DNA of 64,000 bases from Balneola sp. (GTDB lineage Bacteria > Bacteroidota > Rhodothermia > Balneolales > Balneolaceae), in NCBI GenBank assembly GCA_017640785.1, contig JAEPPZ010000006.1:62001-126000 (forward strand), read 5' to 3'. A program made the translations under genes and the position numbers. How positions within the stretch are numbered: position 1 is the stretch's first letter; every line of letters begins with the position of its first letter. Of this stretch, positions 18,437-27,851 are shown in pieces. The notes beneath the pieces are model-generated. The model saw only the letters and a program-made list of their open reading frames with translations. It was not told where the DNA came from and searched no databases.

Positions 18437-19729
18437 ATGAAAGTAACAGACATTAACAGTAGAGTAAATCCACAGTTTCAAGAGAAACATCAGCGTAGTA
18501 TATATAAAAGTCTTGAAGACAAACATACTACTATTGAAGATGTGGATATCGATGATCCATTAAATGCCAAGATGATCCTGAACATGGGTCCTCAGCACCC
18601 TGCAACTCACGGAGTTCTTCGTTTAGTACTTCAATTGCGTGGAGAGACCATCGAAAAAACAAAACTTGATATAGGTTACCTGCACAGAGGCGTTGAAAAA
18701 ATTGCTGAGAATAAAACCTATCAGGAGTTTATGCCATACACAGATCGTATGGATTACCTCTCTCCTTACAGCAATAACGTAGCTCTTTGTACTGCAGTAG
18801 AAAAAATTGCAAATGTTGAAGTTCCTGATCGCGCTCATTATATAAGAATGATCGGTTGTGAATTGGCTCGAATCTCTTCTCACCTTCTTTGGTTGGGAAC
18901 GATGGTTATGGATGCCGGAGCAATATCATTTTTTATCTGGACATTCCGAGAGCGTGAAAAGATCTATGACATTATGGATCAAATTGCAGGACACAGATTT
19001 ACCGTTTCTCATTCCAGAATTGGTGGTGTAGCTAATGATTTGACCAGTGACGCATCTGCGATCATCAAAGAGTTCATCGGCAAGTTCCCGCAAGAGCTTA
19101 AAGACTGGCATGGACTTTTAGATAGAAACAGAATATTCATCGACAGAAATGAAAATGTTGGTGTTCTTGAAACTGATAAAGCGTTAGATATTGGAGCAAC
19201 AGGTCCTGTTCTAAGAGCTTCAGGCTTTGCAGTTGATCAAAGAATTATAGCACCATACGCAAAATACGACCAAGTGGAGTTTGAAGTTCCTACACGTTTG
19301 GAGGGTGATAACCTTGCCAGATACTTTGTGCGTATGGAAGAAATGAAAGAAAGTATCCGAATTATTCAGCAGTGTTTAGATAAAATGCCTAAAGGCCCGA
19401 TCAGATCTAACAATGCTAAACATGCCTACCCTTCTAAAGATGAAGTTTATTATTCGATGGAAGGTATGATTCACGACTTTATGATGACCGATACAGGAAT
19501 TTGTCCGCCTGCCGGAGCAGAATGCTACCATGCTGTAGAGTCTCCAAAAGGCGAGCTTGGATATTACATTCAAAGTGACGGAACCGGACATCCCTGGAGA
19601 ATTAAAATTAATACTCCTTCATTCAGAAACCTGCAGGTACTCGAAAACATCCTCGATGGAGAGATGGTTGCTGATACCGTAGTTGTGATTGGTGGAGTTG
19701 ACCCTGTAATGGGAGAAGCAGATAAATAA
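18437..19729 (+). CDS. nuoD: NADH-quinone oxidoreductase subunit D
   Basis: 49-kDa subunit that forms the quinone-binding cavity with NuoB. Motif GPQHPATHGVLR near residue 53 includes the quinone-site His; LDIGYLHRGVEK follows, and the end is GGVDPVMGEADK, close to the family's usual C-terminus. 430 aa, with about 40 extra N-terminal residues before the conserved core. Its stop overlaps the nuoE start (TAATG). Confidence 0.96.
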   Translation: MKVTDINSRVNPQFQEKHQRSIYKSLEDKHTTIEDVDIDDPLNAKMILNMGPQHPATHGVLRLVLQLRGETIEKTKLDIGYLHRGVEKIAENKTYQEFMPYTDRMDYLSPYSNNVALCTAVEKIANVEVPDRAHYIRMIGCELARISSHLLWLGTMVMDAGAISFFIWTFREREKIYDIMDQIAGHRFTVSHSRIGGVANDLTSDASAIIKEFIGKFPQELKDWHGLLDRNRIFIDRNENVGVLETDKALDIGATGPVLRASGFAVDQRIIAPYAKYDQVEFEVPTRLEGDNLARYFVRMEEMKESIRIIQQCLDKMPKGPIRSNNAKHAYPSKDEVYYSMEGMIHDFMMTDTGICPPAGAECYHAVESPKGELGYYIQSDGTGHPWRIKINTPSFRNLQVLENILDGEMVADTVVVIGGVDPVMGEADK

Positions 19730-20268
19730 TGGCGAATAACTACGAATTCACCCCGGAAGATTTAAAAGAAATTGAGACTATCAAAGCTAAGTTCCCGGAA
19801 GTAATGCCGGCTACTTTACCTACTCTTTGGGTTGCTCAACGAAGATTTGGACATGTGGAACCTGAAGTACAGCATCTGGTTGCTGAGACTTTAGACCTGC
19901 CTGTTTCCCACGTACACGGTGTTGCAACTTTCTATACTCAGTATTACAAAGAGAAAATGGGTAAGTATGTACTTGATGTATGTACTACAACAAGTTGCCA
20001 ACTTTGTGGCGGATATGATATGCTTCATTATTTGGAGGAAAAACTTGGCATAAAAGCAGGCGAAACTACCAAAGACGGAATGTTTAGTATTCAATCAGTG
20101 GAGTGTTTAGGAGCTTGTGGATATGCTCCAATGATGCAGATCACAAACGATGTGTATGTAAACAATCTTACGGAAGAAAAGCTTGATGAAGTTATTGAAA
20201 GCTTGAAAGCAGATAAAATGCCTGAATTTGAATCGGTTGGTATGCCACAACACACGGAAAGGAGTTAA
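19729..20268 (+). CDS. nuoE: NADH-quinone oxidoreductase subunit E
   Basis: 24-kDa thioredoxin-like [2Fe-2S] subunit. Ligands Cys85 and Cys90 (CTTTSC) and Cys126 and Cys130 (CLGAC) are in place. 179 aa. Works with NuoF in the NADH-dehydrogenase module; nuoF begins 3 bp downstream. Confidence 0.95.
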   Translation: MANNYEFTPEDLKEIETIKAKFPEVMPATLPTLWVAQRRFGHVEPEVQHLVAETLDLPVSHVHGVATFYTQYYKEKMGKYVLDVCTTTSCQLCGGYDMLHYLEEKLGIKAGETTKDGMFSIQSVECLGACGYAPMMQITNDVYVNNLTEEKLDEVIESLKADKMPEFESVGMPQHTERS

Positions 20269-20271
20269 GAA

Positions 20272-21555
20272 ATGTCATTCGATTGGAAATCATATACTCC
20301 CGTAATTATCCCGGATATCCCTAACCTTCATGAGATCGATGTTTACACCAAAAATGGTGGCTATGACTCTCTAAAAAAGGTTTTATCTAACGATTGGGAT
20401 CCTGAAAAAGTAATTAATGAAGTTAAAGCCGCAAATATTCGTGGACGTGGTGGTGCAGGATTTAATGCAGGTTTAAAGTGGTCTTTCATGCCGAAACCTG
20501 ATGGCGGACCTAGATATTTAGCTTGTAATGGTGATGAATCAGAGCCGGGTACTTTTAAAGACAGAAAGATCTTTGAATATAATCCTCATCTTTTCATTGA
20601 AGGGGCTCTTATTGCAGCTTATGCAATGCAGTGTAGTGCCATTTACGTTTATATCCGTGGAGAGTATTACTCCTGGATAAAGATGATGGAGAAAGCTCTT
20701 AAAGATGCTTACGACAAAGGCTTTATCGGAAAAAATATCCTTGGTTCCGGATTTGATGTGGAATTTCATGTTACAGGCGGAGCAGGAGCTTACATCTGTG
20801 GTGAAGAAACTTCCATGCTTGAATCTTTGGAAGGAAAACGTGGGTATCCAAGAGTTAAACCTCCCTTCCCTGCCCAAAAAGGATTATGGGGACGCCCAAC
20901 CACTATCAACAATATTGAAACACTTTCTTGTGTGCCATTGGTAATCAAAAATGGTGCTGATTGGTTTTCCGGAATTGGAGCAGAAACTCATCCCGGTCCG
21001 GTTCTTTATGGTATCTCCGGACATGTTAACAGACCTGGAGTTTATGAGTTACCAACAGGAATGCCTATAGAAACTTTGATCAATGAAGTAGCCGGCGGTA
21101 TGAGAAACGGCAAGAAATTAAAGGGATTGATTCCAGGCGGATCTTCAACTCCAATTCTTACTGCAGAAATGGTTAAAGGTACAAATATGGATGCAGATTC
21201 ATTGCGCGAAGCTGGTTCTATGATGGGAACTGCAGGAATGATTGTGATGGATGAAGATACGGACATGGTTGAAATGCTGTGGAGAATTTCTCATTTCTAT
21301 CATCATGAATCCTGTGGACAATGTACTCCTTGCCGTGAAGGAACCGGTTGGTTAGAAAAGATCTTATTGAAGATCAGAAACGGTGATGGTGAGATCAGAG
21401 ATCTGGAATTATTGATCGATCTTTGTTCACAAATGGAAGGTCGTACAATTTGTGCGCTTGCTGATGCTGCTGCATGGCCGGTGCGTTATACTATTGACAG
21501 ATTTAGAGACGAATTTGAAGCTCGTTGCAAAAAAAGTACATATGCACTTGCTTAA
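20272..21555 (+). CDS. nuoF: NADH-quinone oxidoreductase subunit F
   Basis: 51-kDa subunit with the NADH- and FMN-binding sites and cluster N3. The GRGGAGFNAGLKW motif is near residue 60, GAGAYICGEETSMLESLEG near residue 165, and the [4Fe-4S] ligands are Cys348, Cys351, Cys354 and Cys394 (SCGQCTPC...TICAL). 427 aa. A 64-bp gap with a hairpin repeat separates it from nuoG. Confidence 0.96.
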   Translation: MSFDWKSYTPVIIPDIPNLHEIDVYTKNGGYDSLKKVLSNDWDPEKVINEVKAANIRGRGGAGFNAGLKWSFMPKPDGGPRYLACNGDESEPGTFKDRKIFEYNPHLFIEGALIAAYAMQCSAIYVYIRGEYYSWIKMMEKALKDAYDKGFIGKNILGSGFDVEFHVTGGAGAYICGEETSMLESLEGKRGYPRVKPPFPAQKGLWGRPTTINNIETLSCVPLVIKNGADWFSGIGAETHPGPVLYGISGHVNRPGVYELPTGMPIETLINEVAGGMRNGKKLKGLIPGGSSTPILTAEMVKGTNMDADSLREAGSMMGTAGMIVMDEDTDMVEMLWRISHFYHHESCGQCTPCREGTGWLEKILLKIRNGDGEIRDLELLIDLCSQMEGRTICALADAAAWPVRYTIDRFRDEFEARCKKSTYALA

Positions 21556-21560
21556 TTATC

Positions 21561-21607
21561 AACCACAAAGAACACAGAGAAAAACAGCTTAGTGCCCTCT
21601 GTGGTTT
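21561..21607. repeat. Palindromic repeat inside the nuo operon
   Basis: AACCACA at 21561-21567 pairs with TGTGGTT at 21600-21606, and CACAGAG (21573-21579) pairs with CTCTGTG (21597-21603) as an alternative. The wording (accacaaag...cacagag...ctctgtggt) matches a dispersed intergenic repeat type I recall from many bacterial genomes. Confidence 0.6.
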
Positions 21608-21619
21608 AAATAAGAAATT

Positions 21620-23356
21620 ATGCCAGAAATATTTATAGACGGTAAACGATACGAATTTGAGGGCAAACCTAAATTGCTCCAGTTCATTTTGGATAATGGT
21701 AAAGAAGTACCATTCTTCTGCTACCACCCTGAAATGAGCGCGCCTGCAAATTGTCGCCAGTGTTATGTAAAAGTTGGAACTCCTGTACAGAATCGGGAAA
21801 CAGGCGAATACGAACTGGATGAAAATGGTGAACGAGTTATTCGTTGGTTCCCTAAAATGCAGACATCCTGCAGTATGGAAATGACCGATGGAATGGTTGT
21901 TCATACTCAGGAAACCAGCGAGGAAGTAGCTCGTGCTCAGAAAGATACTATGGAGTTGATCCTGATCAACCACCCTCTTGATTGCCCGATTTGTGATCAA
22001 GCAGGAGAATGTCCTCTTCAAATTCAGACTTATAAATACGGACCTGAAGGCTCCCGTTTTGAAGTTAAGAAAGTTCATAAGCCTAAAAGAGTTGAACTCG
22101 GACCAAGAGTAACTTTAGATGCTGAGCGTTGCATCAACTGTACACGCTGTGTTAGATTTACGGAAGAAATTTCCGGTACACATCAGCTTACAATTTCTTC
22201 TCGTGGAGATAAAAACTATCCTATTACTGCTCCCGGAATGGAATTTGACGATCCATATTCTTTGAACACTGTAGACATTTGTCCGGTTGGAGCACTTACT
22301 TCTACCGATTTCAGATTTAAGGCTCGTGTTTGGGAGATGAATCAAACTCCAAGCATCGACATTACCGGCGGTAAAGGAACTAATGTTGATCTTTGGACTC
22401 GTGATAACTTGGTATTACGTCTTACTCCTCGTTACAATGAGAACGTGAATACTCACTGGATGCCAGATGAAGCACGCATGGCATATAGAAAGTTCAACGA
22501 GAATCGTATTTCAAGACCTTCTATTAAAGCGGATGGTAATAATCAGATCAAAACTTCATGGAATAACGCAATTGAGACGTTTGCAGAAAAGCTTGAAGCT
22601 GTAAAACCCGCAGATGTTCTGGTATTAGGTTCTGCTCACGCTTCTGTTGAAGAAAATTATTCTTTAATGAAGTTATTCAGCACTTGGGGCGTAAGTGATT
22701 TTCACTTCTCTCCTGATGTTAAAGAAGGTTTTGGTGATGATTTCTTATTAACAGACGATCAAGCTCCAAATACAAATGGTGTTAAGGCACTAGGTTTTTC
22801 TGAAACTTCAGCTGAAGATCTTAAAGCAGCAATTAAATCAGCAAAAGTTGTAGTACTACTGAACGATGAGTTAGTAGATCGTGGAGTACTTGATTCTGAA
22901 GATCTAAAAAAACCTTTTGTGATTTCACTTGCTACAAACGAAACGGAAACATCAAAATCAACAGATCTTGTTATTCCTATTACTTGTATTGCTGAACATG
23001 CAGCAAGTTATGTAAACGTAGAAGGTAGAATTCAACGCTCCCTTCCTGCAAAAGAAACCAAATACACTCATCGTAAATTGGATCTTGAGATGTCGGAGGG
23101 TCGACTTGATCGCTACGGAACCAATTTTGACAACTGGGTTAATGAAGACAACAAAGTTGATTGTACTCCAATCTGGGAGCTCATGAATAATCTTGGAAAG
23201 AGATTAGGATTGTCTGTGCAGTTTGGTACATCCAGAGAAATAATGGATGAGATCGCTTCTTCAAATTCTAGTTTTGAAGGTGTTAGTTATGAGAAAATGG
23301 ACGATGAAAACGGAATCCAGTTAACCGGAATGAATAAAGAAGAGGTATCTGCATAA
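21620..23356 (+). CDS. nuoG: NADH-quinone oxidoreductase subunit G (short form)
   Basis: Iron-sulfur subunit of the NADH module. An N-terminal ferredoxin-like domain has FCYHPEMSAPANCRQC; the His-Cys4 region HPLDCPICDQAGECPLQ follows, then two Cys-rich 4Fe-4S motifs (CINCTRC and DICPVGAL). The remaining 350 residues are a reduced, inactive molybdopterin-oxidoreductase-like domain. At 578 aa it is much shorter than E. coli NuoG (about 900 aa), which seems natural because the frame ends cleanly against nuoH (TAATG overlap). Confidence 0.93.
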   Translation: MPEIFIDGKRYEFEGKPKLLQFILDNGKEVPFFCYHPEMSAPANCRQCYVKVGTPVQNRETGEYELDENGERVIRWFPKMQTSCSMEMTDGMVVHTQETSEEVARAQKDTMELILINHPLDCPICDQAGECPLQIQTYKYGPEGSRFEVKKVHKPKRVELGPRVTLDAERCINCTRCVRFTEEISGTHQLTISSRGDKNYPITAPGMEFDDPYSLNTVDICPVGALTSTDFRFKARVWEMNQTPSIDITGGKGTNVDLWTRDNLVLRLTPRYNENVNTHWMPDEARMAYRKFNENRISRPSIKADGNNQIKTSWNNAIETFAEKLEAVKPADVLVLGSAHASVEENYSLMKLFSTWGVSDFHFSPDVKEGFGDDFLLTDDQAPNTNGVKALGFSETSAEDLKAAIKSAKVVVLLNDELVDRGVLDSEDLKKPFVISLATNETETSKSTDLVIPITCIAEHAASYVNVEGRIQRSLPAKETKYTHRKLDLEMSEGRLDRYGTNFDNWVNEDNKVDCTPIWELMNNLGKRLGLSVQFGTSREIMDEIASSNSSFEGVSYEKMDDENGIQLTGMNKEEVSA

Positions 23357-24381
23357 TGAATCCAGCTATTCTTGAAATCGGACCTTTAGCAATACCTGTT
23401 TGGGCAATCGTTCTCGGAGTTGGAATGATAAGTTATTTGAACTCGGCTGCTATTCTTGTTTATGCTGAGCGTAGAATCGCTGCTTTTATACAAAATCGGG
23501 TTGGACCGAATCGTGTTGGACCTTTCGGTTTGTTACAGCCTTTGGCTGATGTACTTAAGCTTCTTTTAAAAGAAGATGTAACCCCTACTCACGGATACAA
23601 AAAACTTCACGCAATTGCACCAATGATTCCGGTGATCACGGCATTGCTTTCTGTTGCAGTTATCCCTTTTGGAGCAGGTTTGTATGTAACCGATATTAAT
23701 GCAGCTGTTCTGTATTTACTTGCTGTAGCTTCTCTTGGTGTTTATGGAGTAACGTTGGCGGGTTGGGCTTCTAACAGTAAGTATTCTCTTCTAGGTGGAT
23801 TAAGAGCAGCCGCTCAGATGATAAGCTACGAACTTCCTATGGGTATGGCTGTAGCTTCTGTAATTTTGATGACCGGTTCTTTGAGTTTGGTTGATATCGC
23901 AGAATCACAATCTATGTGGTGGAACTTCTTTGTAAATCCACTTGGTGCTGTGATCTTCATTATTTGTGCATTTGCAGAATCAAACAGAACTCCTTTTGAT
24001 CTAGTAGAAGCAGAGCAGGAACTAGTTGGTGGTTTTCATACAGAGTACAGCTCCATGAAATTCGGAATGTTCTTCCTAGCTGAATACATGCACGTATTTA
24101 TTGGAAGTATCTTAATTACCACATTCTTCTTTGGTAGTTACCACCTTCCTTTTGCTGATCTATATATACCTGCAGACATGAACATATGGTTAAAAGGCAT
24201 TTTGGATGTATCTGTATTTACCTTGAAAGTTTGCTTCTGGTGCTTTGTATTTATTTGGGTTCGTTGGACGATTCCACGCTTCAAATACAATCAGGTAATG
24301 AAACTGGGGTGGGCAAGATTACTTCCTCTCAGTATCATTAACTTTATGGTGATAGCAACTATCATGTACTTCACAAACTGA
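23356..24381 (+). CDS. nuoH: NADH-quinone oxidoreductase subunit H
   Basis: Membrane subunit that docks the peripheral arm and completes the quinone chamber. About eight hydrophobic helices; motifs [22 protein letters not shown] (split here by position near residue 35) and [22 protein letters not shown] are diagnostic. 341 aa. It is the last nuo gene here: a strong terminator follows and nuoI-N are absent from the window. Confidence 0.95.
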   Translation: MNPAILEIGPLAIPVWAIVLGVGMISYLNSAAILVYAERRIAAFIQNRVGPNRVGPFGLLQPLADVLKLLLKEDVTPTHGYKKLHAIAPMIPVITALLSVAVIPFGAGLYVTDINAAVLYLLAVASLGVYGVTLAGWASNSKYSLLGGLRAAAQMISYELPMGMAVASVILMTGSLSLVDIAESQSMWWNFFVNPLGAVIFIICAFAESNRTPFDLVEAEQELVGGFHTEYSSMKFGMFFLAEYMHVFIGSILITTFFFGSYHLPFADLYIPADMNIWLKGILDVSVFTLKVCFWCFVFIWVRWTIPRFKYNQVMKLGWARLLPLSIINFMVIATIMYFTN

Positions 24382-24408
24382 TATCAGTTATCAAATTTCG
24401 CTCTTCGT

Positions 24409-24441
24409 AACCCTGATTCTTAATTGAGTCAGGGTTTTTTT
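24409..24441 (+). terminator. Intrinsic terminator of nuoA-H
   Basis: Stem AACCCTGA / TCAGGGTT (8 bp), 12-nt loop, then seven T residues overlapping the stem end. It lies 27 nt after the nuoH stop. Confidence 0.9.
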
Positions 24442-24463
24442 GATCACAGATTACACTGATTCC

Positions 24464-24491
24464 TTCTCACTTCTCACTTCTCACTTCTCAC
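24464..24491. repeat. Tandem 7-bp repeat (TTCTCAC x4)
   Basis: Four exact copies of TTCTCAC between the nuo terminator and the collagen-like lipoprotein gene. Otherwise this 220-bp gap shows nothing beyond the terminator. Confidence 0.9.
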
Positions 24492-24604
24492 CTAAAAATA
24501 TCGCATCAATTGCCTAACCCAAACATGTGATAACAACCTTGTTTGCAGATAGATAAATTCTTTCAGGCTTTAAAAAAGAAGTCTCAACATTAACGGAGCA
24601 AGTC

Positions 24605-25129
24605 ATGAAACATTCAAACTCTTTTTTACCACTACTTTCAATATTTTTACTAATTCAAGCATGTACTATAACAAATGAAGGTCCACGTGGACCAAAAGGA
24701 AATGACGGTGCTGACGGAGTTCAAATTTACTCCAGTACAAGTACAATTTTCGCTGATGACTTTGACATCGTTGATGAATTTGTTTCTATAAATGAATTTG
24801 AATGGGACTTGCTGGATGAATCTACCGTGGATGAAGGGTTAGTTCTTGGGTATCTTCAATTCGAAGGAACTACTTCATGGCATGCACTACCTTTCAGTAC
24901 TCCTTTTCAGGATGATCTTGTAAACCTTAGATACGTGTTTGATATAAACAGTTTCGATCTTTTATTAGAAGGTGAGGTTGCTGATAACAACGAGGTAAAT
25001 GAAGATCTCTTTGATGGAGACGTATTACGTGTAGTAGCCATCCCTCCTTCATTGTTATTCAAAAGCAAGGGTCTTGATTACAGAAACTACAATCAGGTAG
25101 CTGATTTTTATGGATTAGATAATGAATAA
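24605..25129 (+). CDS. Lipoprotein with short collagen-like segment
   Basis: 174 aa. Lipobox LLIQAC (Cys20) then TITNEGPRGPKGNDGADGVQ, four to five Gly-X-Y triplets directly after the lipid anchor. The remainder is acidic (LFDGDVLRVVAIPPSLLF near the end) with no family I recognise. The short collagen-like stretch could act as a stalk lifting the domain from the membrane. Monocistronic with a terminator downstream. Confidence 0.75.
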   Translation: MKHSNSFLPLLSIFLLIQACTITNEGPRGPKGNDGADGVQIYSSTSTIFADDFDIVDEFVSINEFEWDLLDESTVDEGLVLGYLQFEGTTSWHALPFSTPFQDDLVNLRYVFDINSFDLLLEGEVADNNEVNEDLFDGDVLRVVAIPPSLLFKSKGLDYRNYNQVADFYGLDNE

Positions 25130-25164
25130 TTTCTGATTCAAATAATTACAACTTTTTCTTAATT

Positions 25165-25189
25165 GGCTGTGCATTTGCATGGCCTTTTT
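25165..25189 (+). terminator. Intrinsic terminator of the collagen-like lipoprotein gene
   Basis: A 9-bp stem GGCTGTGCA / TGCATGGCC with two G-T wobbles and a tight loop, followed by five T residues. It covers an upstream in-frame ATG (25179) of the cupin gene, which argues against that start. Confidence 0.65.
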
Positions 25190-25202
25190 ATTTTCTTTCA
25201 GG

Positions 25203-25571
25203 ATGAATGAATCAATAAATCTACTGAAGAAATTCAGCCTGTTCAACGACCAATGGTCTCCGAAAATCATCGCAGAATGCAACGGACAACTTATTAAACT
25301 CGCTAAGATAGAAGGCGAATTTGTATGGCACAATCATCCTGACGAAGATGAAGTTTTCTTTATAGTAAAAGGTAAACTATTGCTTAAATTCAAAGACAAA
25401 GATGTATACTTAGAAGAAGGTGAACTATATGTAGTTCCAAAAGGTGTTGATCATTTCCCTGTCGCAGACCAAGAATGCTGGGTAATGTTGATAGAACCTA
25501 AAGGTACTAAACATACCGGTGAAACTGATTTTGAACTTTCTGTTGATGAAAAAGATCAGAAGTGGATCTAA
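25203..25571 (+). CDS. Small cupin-domain protein
   Basis: 122-aa single-domain cupin. The metal-site motif is intact: WHNHPDEDEVFFIVKG supplies two His and one Glu, and VDHFPVADQEC supplies the third His. Such small cupins bind a metal and act in varied enzyme or sensing roles; no substrate can be inferred. I start at ATG 25203 because the earlier ATG lies inside the terminator stem. The next gene starts 4 bp after its stop, so the two are probably co-transcribed. Confidence 0.85.
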   Translation: MNESINLLKKFSLFNDQWSPKIIAECNGQLIKLAKIEGEFVWHNHPDEDEVFFIVKGKLLLKFKDKDVYLEEGELYVVPKGVDHFPVADQECWVMLIEPKGTKHTGETDFELSVDEKDQKWI

Positions 25572-25575
25572 ATAT

Positions 25576-26223
25576 ATGAAAACAAAAAAAATTCGGGGCT
25601 TTAAACAGATACTTCATCATATTCAGGAATGGAGATCACAAATCATAGATTTAGATCTGGATGTTATTCGCTCAAATCAAAGAGATTATGCTAAAATTTG
25701 GGTTCCTCCATACAGCTATCTCGCAATAGGAAATTCTACCTACCCAGAGCCGAAAGGACAAGCACGAAAAGAAATCCTGGAAGTTTTACTCGATACTTAT
25801 GATAGCTGGAAAACAACTCTGGATACTTTGGATGAACCCTATTATCTCAAAATATGGCTTTATGATCAGCGCTTCTCAAAATCACAGGTAGTATGTGGTA
25901 TTAATAGTTTTTTGGACTTTTATGAAAACACTTTTTATAAACCTGAGGATCAGAAAAAGATCGATCCTTCGAATTATGGAAAATTGAGTAGTAGAATTCA
26001 ATCACTCGATTGGGAATATGCTTGGGATGAAGAACATTTCGATAACACTTCTATTGGCGAGATTGATCACTATGCTACAGAAAAAGACTTTTATGAAACT
26101 AGAAGATGGTTTAAAGAGCGCTTAAAAAAACCACATCGTAAAATAAAAAATCCTGATCCGGATAGCGATATAAAAGAATACTATTCGTTCCGACGTGGCA
26201 CTGTATGGATCGGAGGAAAATAG
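25576..26223 (+). CDS. Hypothetical protein, 215 aa
   Basis: No family recognised. The chosen ATG gives MKTKKIRGFKQILHHIQEW; an upstream TTG-type start would overlap the cupin frame and is less likely. The protein is soluble, rich in Trp/Tyr and charged residues (WVPPYSYLAIGNS, YYLKIWLYDQRFSKSQVVCGI), with no signal peptide. The composition suggests a folded cytosolic domain. Pairing with the cupin 4 bp upstream is the only functional hint. Confidence 0.7.
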   Translation: MKTKKIRGFKQILHHIQEWRSQIIDLDLDVIRSNQRDYAKIWVPPYSYLAIGNSTYPEPKGQARKEILEVLLDTYDSWKTTLDTLDEPYYLKIWLYDQRFSKSQVVCGINSFLDFYENTFYKPEDQKKIDPSNYGKLSSRIQSLDWEYAWDEEHFDNTSIGEIDHYATEKDFYETRRWFKERLKKPHRKIKNPDPDSDIKEYYSFRRGTVWIGGK

Positions 26224-26305
26224 ATTTATCTATTTATTTTTATTGATACCATCTTGACTCACAGATTCTACAATGTTAATATGATCACTAAAAAAAAATT
26301 AGAAA

Positions 26306-27847
26306 GTGAAAAAACTAACGCTCTTACTCCTATTCCTGATTTTTACACAAACCTCACAAGCACAGGACGAGATTATTATTGGATTACTAAACCTGGAATT
26401 ATGTAATTGCGTTTCAGGTGAAAATGCAACTTCTGCTTCAACAATTGATGAATTTATTTCAGCTATAGATGTTTGCTTTGGTAATATAGTTCAAGAAAAT
26501 GAATCCGTACTGGAGCAAGCATGGACAGATACCACACAAGAATTCAGTTTTGAAGCCTTAAGTAACAAGTATACTCAACAGCTAGGCGAGGAATTAGCTC
26601 TTTCTTGTCCTGTTTTTGTTGAAAAGCTTCAGATGTATCAACAAAATACAACAACAGACTCATTGAATACATCAGGTTCGGTTCATGAGCAATTTTTTTA
26701 TGCTAATAAATTAATGGAAGAGTCAAGATGTAATGAAGCAATACCTGTTTACTCTGAAATTATAAGAAATCCTTCTATAAACGCTAACTTAAGAGTTACG
26801 GCTTATAATAATCGTGGAGTATGTCGAAACGAATTAGGCGATTACTATAAAGCAATATCTGATTTGTATGTAGCTCTTGAAATGAATCCTAATTATGTGA
26901 TTTCCTATATTAATCTGGGAGAATCTAAAACTTTAATTGGTGATTATAATAGTGCATTAGCAGATTTAAATTATGCATTAGAATTAAACCCGGAAAGTAA
27001 AGAAGCCTTATCAAATCGAGGCTTTGCTTATAATTATCTTGGAAATTATGAACAAGCAATTTCAGATTTTGATAATGCTTTAAGAATAGATTCTACCTAT
27101 GCAGAAGCATATTTTGGCAAAGGGAACACATATCTGATTACCGCTGAGAACGAAAAAGCTTTAGAAAATTTCAAATTAACTGAACAATTTTCCCCGGGCT
27201 ATCCAGATCTTAGTTACTACATTTCTGAAGCGTATCAGGGATTAAACATGAATAAAGAAGCGATTAAGTCTTTAAGAGAAGATCCTGCAACCAAAAGCGA
27301 TTATATTAATCTTAACGAGCTAGGGTTAATTTTCTATTCTGATGAACAGTATGATTCAGCAGCTCACTATTATTCCTTGTCACTCGAAATCGATAGAAGC
27401 AGTGTTCAGATATATTTGAACCGTGCCTACGCCTACCAAGATGATGGCAATCATTCTAAAGCGATTGCAGATTTTTCCAAAGTGCTTGAAATGCAGTCAA
27501 ACTCTATTGAAGCCCTAATGTTGAGAGGAAATTCCTATACCGAATTAGAGAATTTTGATCTAGCTCTTAATGATTACAATCAAGCCATAGCTTTTGACTC
27601 TACTTCTGCACGTGTATTTGATAACAGAGCTCGATTAAAAGTTAAGACCAATGATTTAGAAGGTGCGATAGATGACTATACAAAATCAATTGACCTTTAT
27701 AACGCTGATCCTGTAGTATTTAAAGAGCGTGGTGAAAGTTATATTAAACTGGAACAAACAGAAAAAGCTTGTTCTGATTTTAATAAAGCAAAAGCACTGG
27801 ATTCGGAAGATGTTGATGAACTGATAGCCGAACATTGTAAGGAATAA
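26306..27847 (+). CDS. Exported TPR-repeat protein
   Basis: 513 aa with a signal peptide (KKLTLLLLFLIF ... SQAQ) and no lipobox. A 120-residue N-terminal region is followed by about nine TPR motifs, for example NRGVCRNELGDYYKAISDLY and ALSNRGFAYNYLGNYEQAIS. Start is GTG; a nearby ATG at 26281 is out of frame. Probably a periplasmic or outer-membrane-associated scaffold. Convergent with the Omp85-like gene with only 4 bp between the stops. Confidence 0.85.
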   Translation: MKKLTLLLLFLIFTQTSQAQDEIIIGLLNLELCNCVSGENATSASTIDEFISAIDVCFGNIVQENESVLEQAWTDTTQEFSFEALSNKYTQQLGEELALSCPVFVEKLQMYQQNTTTDSLNTSGSVHEQFFYANKLMEESRCNEAIPVYSEIIRNPSINANLRVTAYNNRGVCRNELGDYYKAISDLYVALEMNPNYVISYINLGESKTLIGDYNSALADLNYALELNPESKEALSNRGFAYNYLGNYEQAISDFDNALRIDSTYAEAYFGKGNTYLITAENEKALENFKLTEQFSPGYPDLSYYISEAYQGLNMNKEAIKSLREDPATKSDYINLNELGLIFYSDEQYDSAAHYYSLSLEIDRSSVQIYLNRAYAYQDDGNHSKAIADFSKVLEMQSNSIEALMLRGNSYTELENFDLALNDYNQAIAFDSTSARVFDNRARLKVKTNDLEGAIDDYTKSIDLYNADPVVFKERGESYIKLEQTEKACSDFNKAKALDSEDVDELIAEHCKE

Positions 27848-27851
27848 GGAT

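Noticed and set aside
21503-22078. 191-codon minus-strand frame opposite nuoF/nuoG
   Set aside because: It lies antisense to conserved iron-sulfur motifs of NuoG, and its product shows no domain.
24464-24491. TTCTCAC tandem array as a regulatory or CRISPR element
   Set aside because: Four perfect 7-bp units without spacers: a simple microsatellite.
25179-25202. Upstream ATG for the cupin gene
   Set aside because: It lies in the stem of the preceding terminator and adds hydrophobic residues not expected in a cytosolic cupin.
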